Shown: positions 60,157 to 64,000 of the stretch, piece by piece
Layout of the letters: each line of letters opens with the position of its first letter
Numbering within the stretch: position 1 is the first letter of the stretch
NCBI GenBank assembly: GCA_010015655.1
Contig: ML976675.1
Location: 248,001-312,000, forward strand
Direction of reading: 5' to 3'
Source: Bimuria novae-zelandiae CBS 107.79
Lineage: Eukaryota; Ascomycota; Dothideomycetes; Pleosporales; Didymosphaeriaceae
Length of the DNA: 64,000 nt
Notes under the pieces: model-generated
The model's input: the letters and a program-made list of their open reading frames with translations, nothing else
Told to the model about the DNA's origin: nothing
Databases searched by the model: none
Position numbers and translations under genes: made by a program

Positions 60157-63100
60157 GGTGTGACACTTAGACGCGTAAGTAGGTGAGATAAGATGCATCC
60201 AAACAATCCCAAGAGGGCCGATAGGTAATTATAGGTAGGATGAATGAAGTGTTAGGGAAGATAGAGAGGTCGTCGTGGGAGGTTGGGATGCATGTGTGCG
60301 GATACCATGAAGAGCACCCAATAAAGCCTGAAGTGCAGCCGCAGCTGAGCGGTGGCACGTCATGGATTTTTTTGTGTGAAGGCAGTTGCTACCGCAACGC
60401 CATGCATATGCGGTAGGTGCTACATTCGAGCGTGGTTGCAGTGCTAAAAGAAAGACTGAAAATACTCACCTGACGTTGGAACGATACCGAGCAGAATGGC
60501 AGGTACGCTTGTTCAGTAACGTGGATTTAGTAGCCCAATGAACAGGACTGCTGGGCGGATGGTGGGCCGATTTCTTAACAATTCGGTATTAACAAATGGT
60601 AACGAATGTCGTACACGATTTCTCCAAGATGTGTACAGCGCAATGAAGACCACACCTCCGGTACAGAACGAGTGACAATCGAACGAGTGAACGTGCTGAG
60701 GCAAGGAGTTGGGGCCTACAGCTGGACGAAGTGAGGGGAATATCAAAAGGCGAGGGAGCACACATGTATACAAAGCAACCAGGGCCGTACGGTAAGATGC
60801 CCCTAAACCGGCGTCCATTGAGAGGAGGTAGTGCAGTTGAAGTCGGCCAATTAGGAATCCAGAGTGATCTTCAGCGTTAGTTTCGACTCGCCGATGTGGA
60901 ACAGCCGCTTAAGCGGCGCAACGATTCCCACAGGGTCTCAGGCTGCTGGCATGTCTCTATTTCAGGGAGGCTGTGCCGCCAGTGGTGGGACGCAGAAGAA
61001 TGGCGGAACGTTGGTGGGTGTCTTGTGCACGGTGGACACGAGCGATATCACCACTGCCATGCGCGTCAATGACATTGGATGTGCGACAGGTCGATAAACA
61101 ACGGACGTGTTGGGGGTAGTCTACCGCAGAGAAAACCCCCTCATGGCGAAGGGTGACAGGTGGTTGACAGCGCGCGGGCTGTTGTCATCCTTCTGCAGAT
61201 GAGAGAGCGAAAAAGCTTGAAAGGAGTCAAGCATCGCCGAACTGCCATCCGAATCTGATCGCCCGGTTGTTCCCCTAAAGAGGCTTGCTGTAAATAGGCG
61301 CCGTGCCCCCGCCTTTCAGGTTTGCTGCTCGGATCCAGGAACAGGAATAGCGCCGCCGACCTACCGATGGCTGTGGACGTTAAAACACAAGGACAACCCC
61401 AAGTTCTCGCCGTAGCATGTTTATTGCACGCTTTGGTGGTCCACTAACACGTTAAACACCAAAATGAACCGTGGCAACGCTCAAACAGTTACAAGGTTCC
61501 AGAAGCCCCACACAACTACTGCATCTAGCTTCGCGCGGTGAAGCTTCGCCTTGCCGCACTTTCAGAAACATTCATGGGGCTTTCATGCAATGCGACCAAA
61601 TCGAGCGATGCATTTTATCGAATGACGTTTCACCACCTCACTTTGGTGTTGTGCGTTGTCAGGTACCTGGCAAACTCGGCACTACACTCAGACATCACCC
61701 TTACCACATTTTCGCCCTCGCTTGAGCCCCGGAATCAGAAGTCACGGCCTTTCCAAATGGCCTCTCTTGGAATGCACGGTGTTCAAGACGGTGTTGAGAT
61801 CAACGAGTCAACCGTGTGTCCTGCAGCGCGGGAAGTTTGGTGCCTCCCATCAGCGTTGGACAGCCAAACTGCACCACCATGCCGACTTCTGACAGTGGGA
61901 CGGCTATCGTGGCTCCTGTCGTTGCGCCGCGAGAATCACGGTCTGCAGTTCGGCACATTCACAGGAGGATTATCACGAGCTAGCACCGCCATGTGCGAAA
62001 CGACTGCCTTTGAAGTGGAAGCTGCATGAGTAGTCCACGGGTCAACGGGTACCAGGAAGTCACGTGATCATAGTTTTGCAGTTGCAGGTGAGGTCCGACA
62101 TCTGAAGGTCTCATTTCCACGAGAGCAGGTCAGCACACCTAAAACATCTTACCCACGTCGTCGGCCACGATGCGCAGACCCAATGACACATAGAACCTAT
62201 CTCTTTTGAGTCCCAGGACCTACCAAAACACGCCTCTCTGGATCCACTTTGTCCATTTCTACCTCCCCCCTCCTTTCGCCCCCTCTCACAACCCATATTT
62301 TAAACTCCTCAACATGTATACCTCTCTCACTAAAGCAAGCAAACAAGCACGACCTAAACACGCCCTCCGCTCCAGCGACGACGCTGCTGCATGCAAACCC
62401 GCGTAATCATCTATTTATATCATGTCAAGGAAGAAACACAGAGAGACGAATAACAGCTTCGAAAACCCGCCATCGCCCAGGCCTGTAAAAACCACTTCGA
62501 CGTAACTCTAGCACCGTCCGCTCACCACGCAGCTTCGAGCGGGCCATTGCATACCTATATATATATCGACGCAACTGCCCCGTGACGTCCCCGCCACACC
62601 ACACCACCCCAGCCATCAATTCCATCTCTCTGAAACGCCCACCAGACCGCCCGATCAACACCCCTCGCAGTGACGCGCAGACGCATCAATTGATCATTCA
62701 GCCGCCGTGTAACCAAAGCCTGCACTCGAATCCACCCAACCTTGGATTTAAATTCGCAAGCGAAATCCAATGTCGCACAACCACCCTAGCCACCCACAAA
62801 AGCACCATCTTTATCACTGGAAATTTTTCAAATTATCACCTGTAGCCATATTTTGTATTCGGGATGTCACACCATCCAAGGTTAGTAGAGTGTTGTTGGG
62901 CGCTGAAAAGTTGGATGGATAGACAGGGCGAGGTGAGAACGGCGAACCGCAGATGCGCGGGAAGGTTTGTATCAGTCGAGCAGGCTACGGGTGGGAGGCA
63001 TCGCTACGACGTCACATTCTATTCGACAAGGTCGATGGCGAGAGGTAAGCTCTAGACAGCCGGACGGACTGGTGCCGGTGTGGTACCCGAGCGGGAGGGA

Positions 63101-63486
63101 GGCTCGTAGCGGAGCTCAATGTTTAGCTTGATGGACCGCCAGTGCCAGCTCTCACGGCGAAGTAAGCGTGAGCGCTCAAAGCTTCGTCCCATGCGCGTTT
63201 ATCAAAGGAGGTAAACAACCTGATAATCGACTTCAGCTGATCTATCGTTGAGGGAAGAATAGACAGACTGGAAGCATAGTACTCAAGGGTCCAGAGCGCC
63301 CTTTCATCGGGCTTGCTTTTGTGATACCAATATCTCGAGGCTACGCAGTGTTCTTCTCGCTTGAAAACAGACATACATCCAGCTATGCTGCGTATCCCAA
63401 GGCCCCTGGCGTCCTCACGATATGCAGCCACATGCCGCTAAGTAACGCGCAACAAAAATGATCCCACCCTTGTCCCTTTTCACCCA
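60157..63486. other. Long stretch without convincing genes
   Basis: About 3.3 kb of normal GC content. Open frames such as 61538-62029 lack an ATG or protein-like composition. The only candidate worth naming is the small frame at 63123-63377. No transposon or RNA gene recognised. Confidence 0.45.
63123..63377 (-). CDS. Possible small protein, 84 residues, unknown
   Basis: The minus-strand frame from ATG 63377 (MSVFKREEHCVASRYWYHKS) has balanced charged and aromatic composition and ends RAGTGGPSS. The frame also extends upstream to a GTG. No family and no splice context recognised. It may be a last exon, a relic or chance. Confidence 0.3.
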   Translation of the reverse strand, partial: CMSVFKREEHCVASRYWYHKSKPDERALWTLEYYASSLSILPSTIDQLKSIIRLFTSFDKRAWDEALSAHAYFAVRAGTGGPSS

Positions 63487-64000
63487 TCACTGCACCCCAC
63501 ACCCACAGCTAATAACCCTCACAAACCCTCTCCTCTTCCTCCCTCCCACCGGCATCTCCGCGCTCCTCCTTTCCTCTTCGTTTCCCGTCTCCGTACTCTC
63601 CCTTCGCGCCTGCCCAGACTGACTGCCCAAGCTCCCTCTGCTGCTCCTCCACTTGCGTCCGCGCCAGTACTTCACCAGCCCGACCTTCTCTTCGTCCTCG
63701 CTGTCCGAGTCCTCCCACGCGCTCATAGTGTTCTGCAGCTGATAGCTCGCGCGGTACACACTCGGCGGCGACGTTGTCGTAGTCGACGAAGAGAGGTAGG
63801 GGAAGAGGGTGGAGAGTTCCGAGGGTGTTGCGCTGTTGTGGCGGGTGGAGCGATACGATGATGTTTCTGTCACTGGGGGCGTTGTTATGTTTGCGAGGGA
63901 GCACGGTCGTGTTCTTGTTGCGGAGTGGTAAGAATGAGCTGTTGACGGTGGGGTGGTAGGAGTTGCGGGCACTGAGGCGTAGAGTGGGACAGGCTTGCGA
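63487..64000 (-). CDS. Disordered hypothetical protein, 5' end outside window
   Basis: The frame is open to the right window edge, so the start lies beyond 64000. Ser/Thr/Pro-rich sequence is followed by an acidic patch (SAWEDSDSEDEEKVGLV), a basic patch (KYWRGRKWRSSRGSLGS) and a C-terminus RGFVRVISCGCGVQ. No domain recognised. The two codon-biased frames overlap, but this one has the more protein-like acidic/basic blocks. Confidence 0.55.
   Translation of the reverse strand, partial: RKPVPLYASVPATPTTPPSTAHSYHSATRTRPCSLANITTPPVTETSSYRSTRHNSATPSELSTLFPYLSSSTTTTSPPSVYRASYQLQNTMSAWEDSDSEDEEKVGLVKYWRGRKWRSSRGSLGSQSGQARRESTETGNEEERRSAEMPVGGRKRRGFVRVISCGCGVQ

Noticed and set aside
61538..62029. 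163-codon open frame
   Set aside because: Starts with GTG and its composition does not look like a protein.

Overview
The window is nuclear DNA of a filamentous ascomycete. Protein genes carry short introns (about 50-75 bp, GTAAGT-like donors, CTAAC/CTGAC branch sites, CAG/TAG acceptors). A central AT-rich block looks like repeat-induced point mutation (RIP): CAG/CAA codons have become TAG/TAA, and TpA is everywhere. The gene set fits Pezizomycotina, and Dothideomycetes is my best guess. No species is claimed.

1-17.4 kb is a secondary-metabolite gene cluster cut by the left window edge. It has a highly reducing type polyketide synthase (KS-AT-DH visible), a metallo-beta-lactamase-fold hydrolase, an alpha/beta hydrolase of the HGGG type, two cytochrome P450s and a 14-TM MFS exporter. 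The six genes form three head-to-head pairs (PKS/MBL, hydrolase/P450-1, MFS/P450-2), each sharing a 1-2 kb promoter region. The natural reading is polyketide assembly, hydrolytic release or lactone handling, two oxidations and export. The product is unknown.

17.8-30 kb is ordinary gene space: a quinone oxidoreductase, a poly-T/N assembly gap, nicotinate phosphoribosyltransferase, a plasma-membrane Qa-SNARE (Sso type), a small unknown protein, a transcription-factor-like protein lacking a zinc cluster, and a secreted S41-family peptidase.

30.4-54.7 kb is a transposon block. A complete but mutated Tc1/mariner element (30384-32101) is followed by a nested stack resolved from target-site duplications: a second mariner holds an LTR remnant (TSD GATAT), which holds a Ty1/copia element (CCTAT). 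The copia holds two solo LTRs (AGTGG, GATTC) and a Ty3/gypsy element with chromodomain remnants (CGAAG). The gypsy holds a further solo LTR (GTTTC). A fourth solo LTR (TATAC) lies in the right arm of the second mariner. Beyond this lies an unclassified 3.5-kb element with 119-bp terminal inverted repeats (51183-54694). Its decayed gene appears to contain about ten introns, many built from an 11-bp tandem unit (about CTAACGTGTTT) that carries the branch-point sequence. I find this the most unusual signal in the window.

55-64 kb returns to gene space: a secreted GH114-type glycosidase with a very acidic tail, a glyoxal-oxidase-like AA5 protein with three chitin-binding modules, a long stretch without convincing genes, and a partial disordered protein at the right edge.
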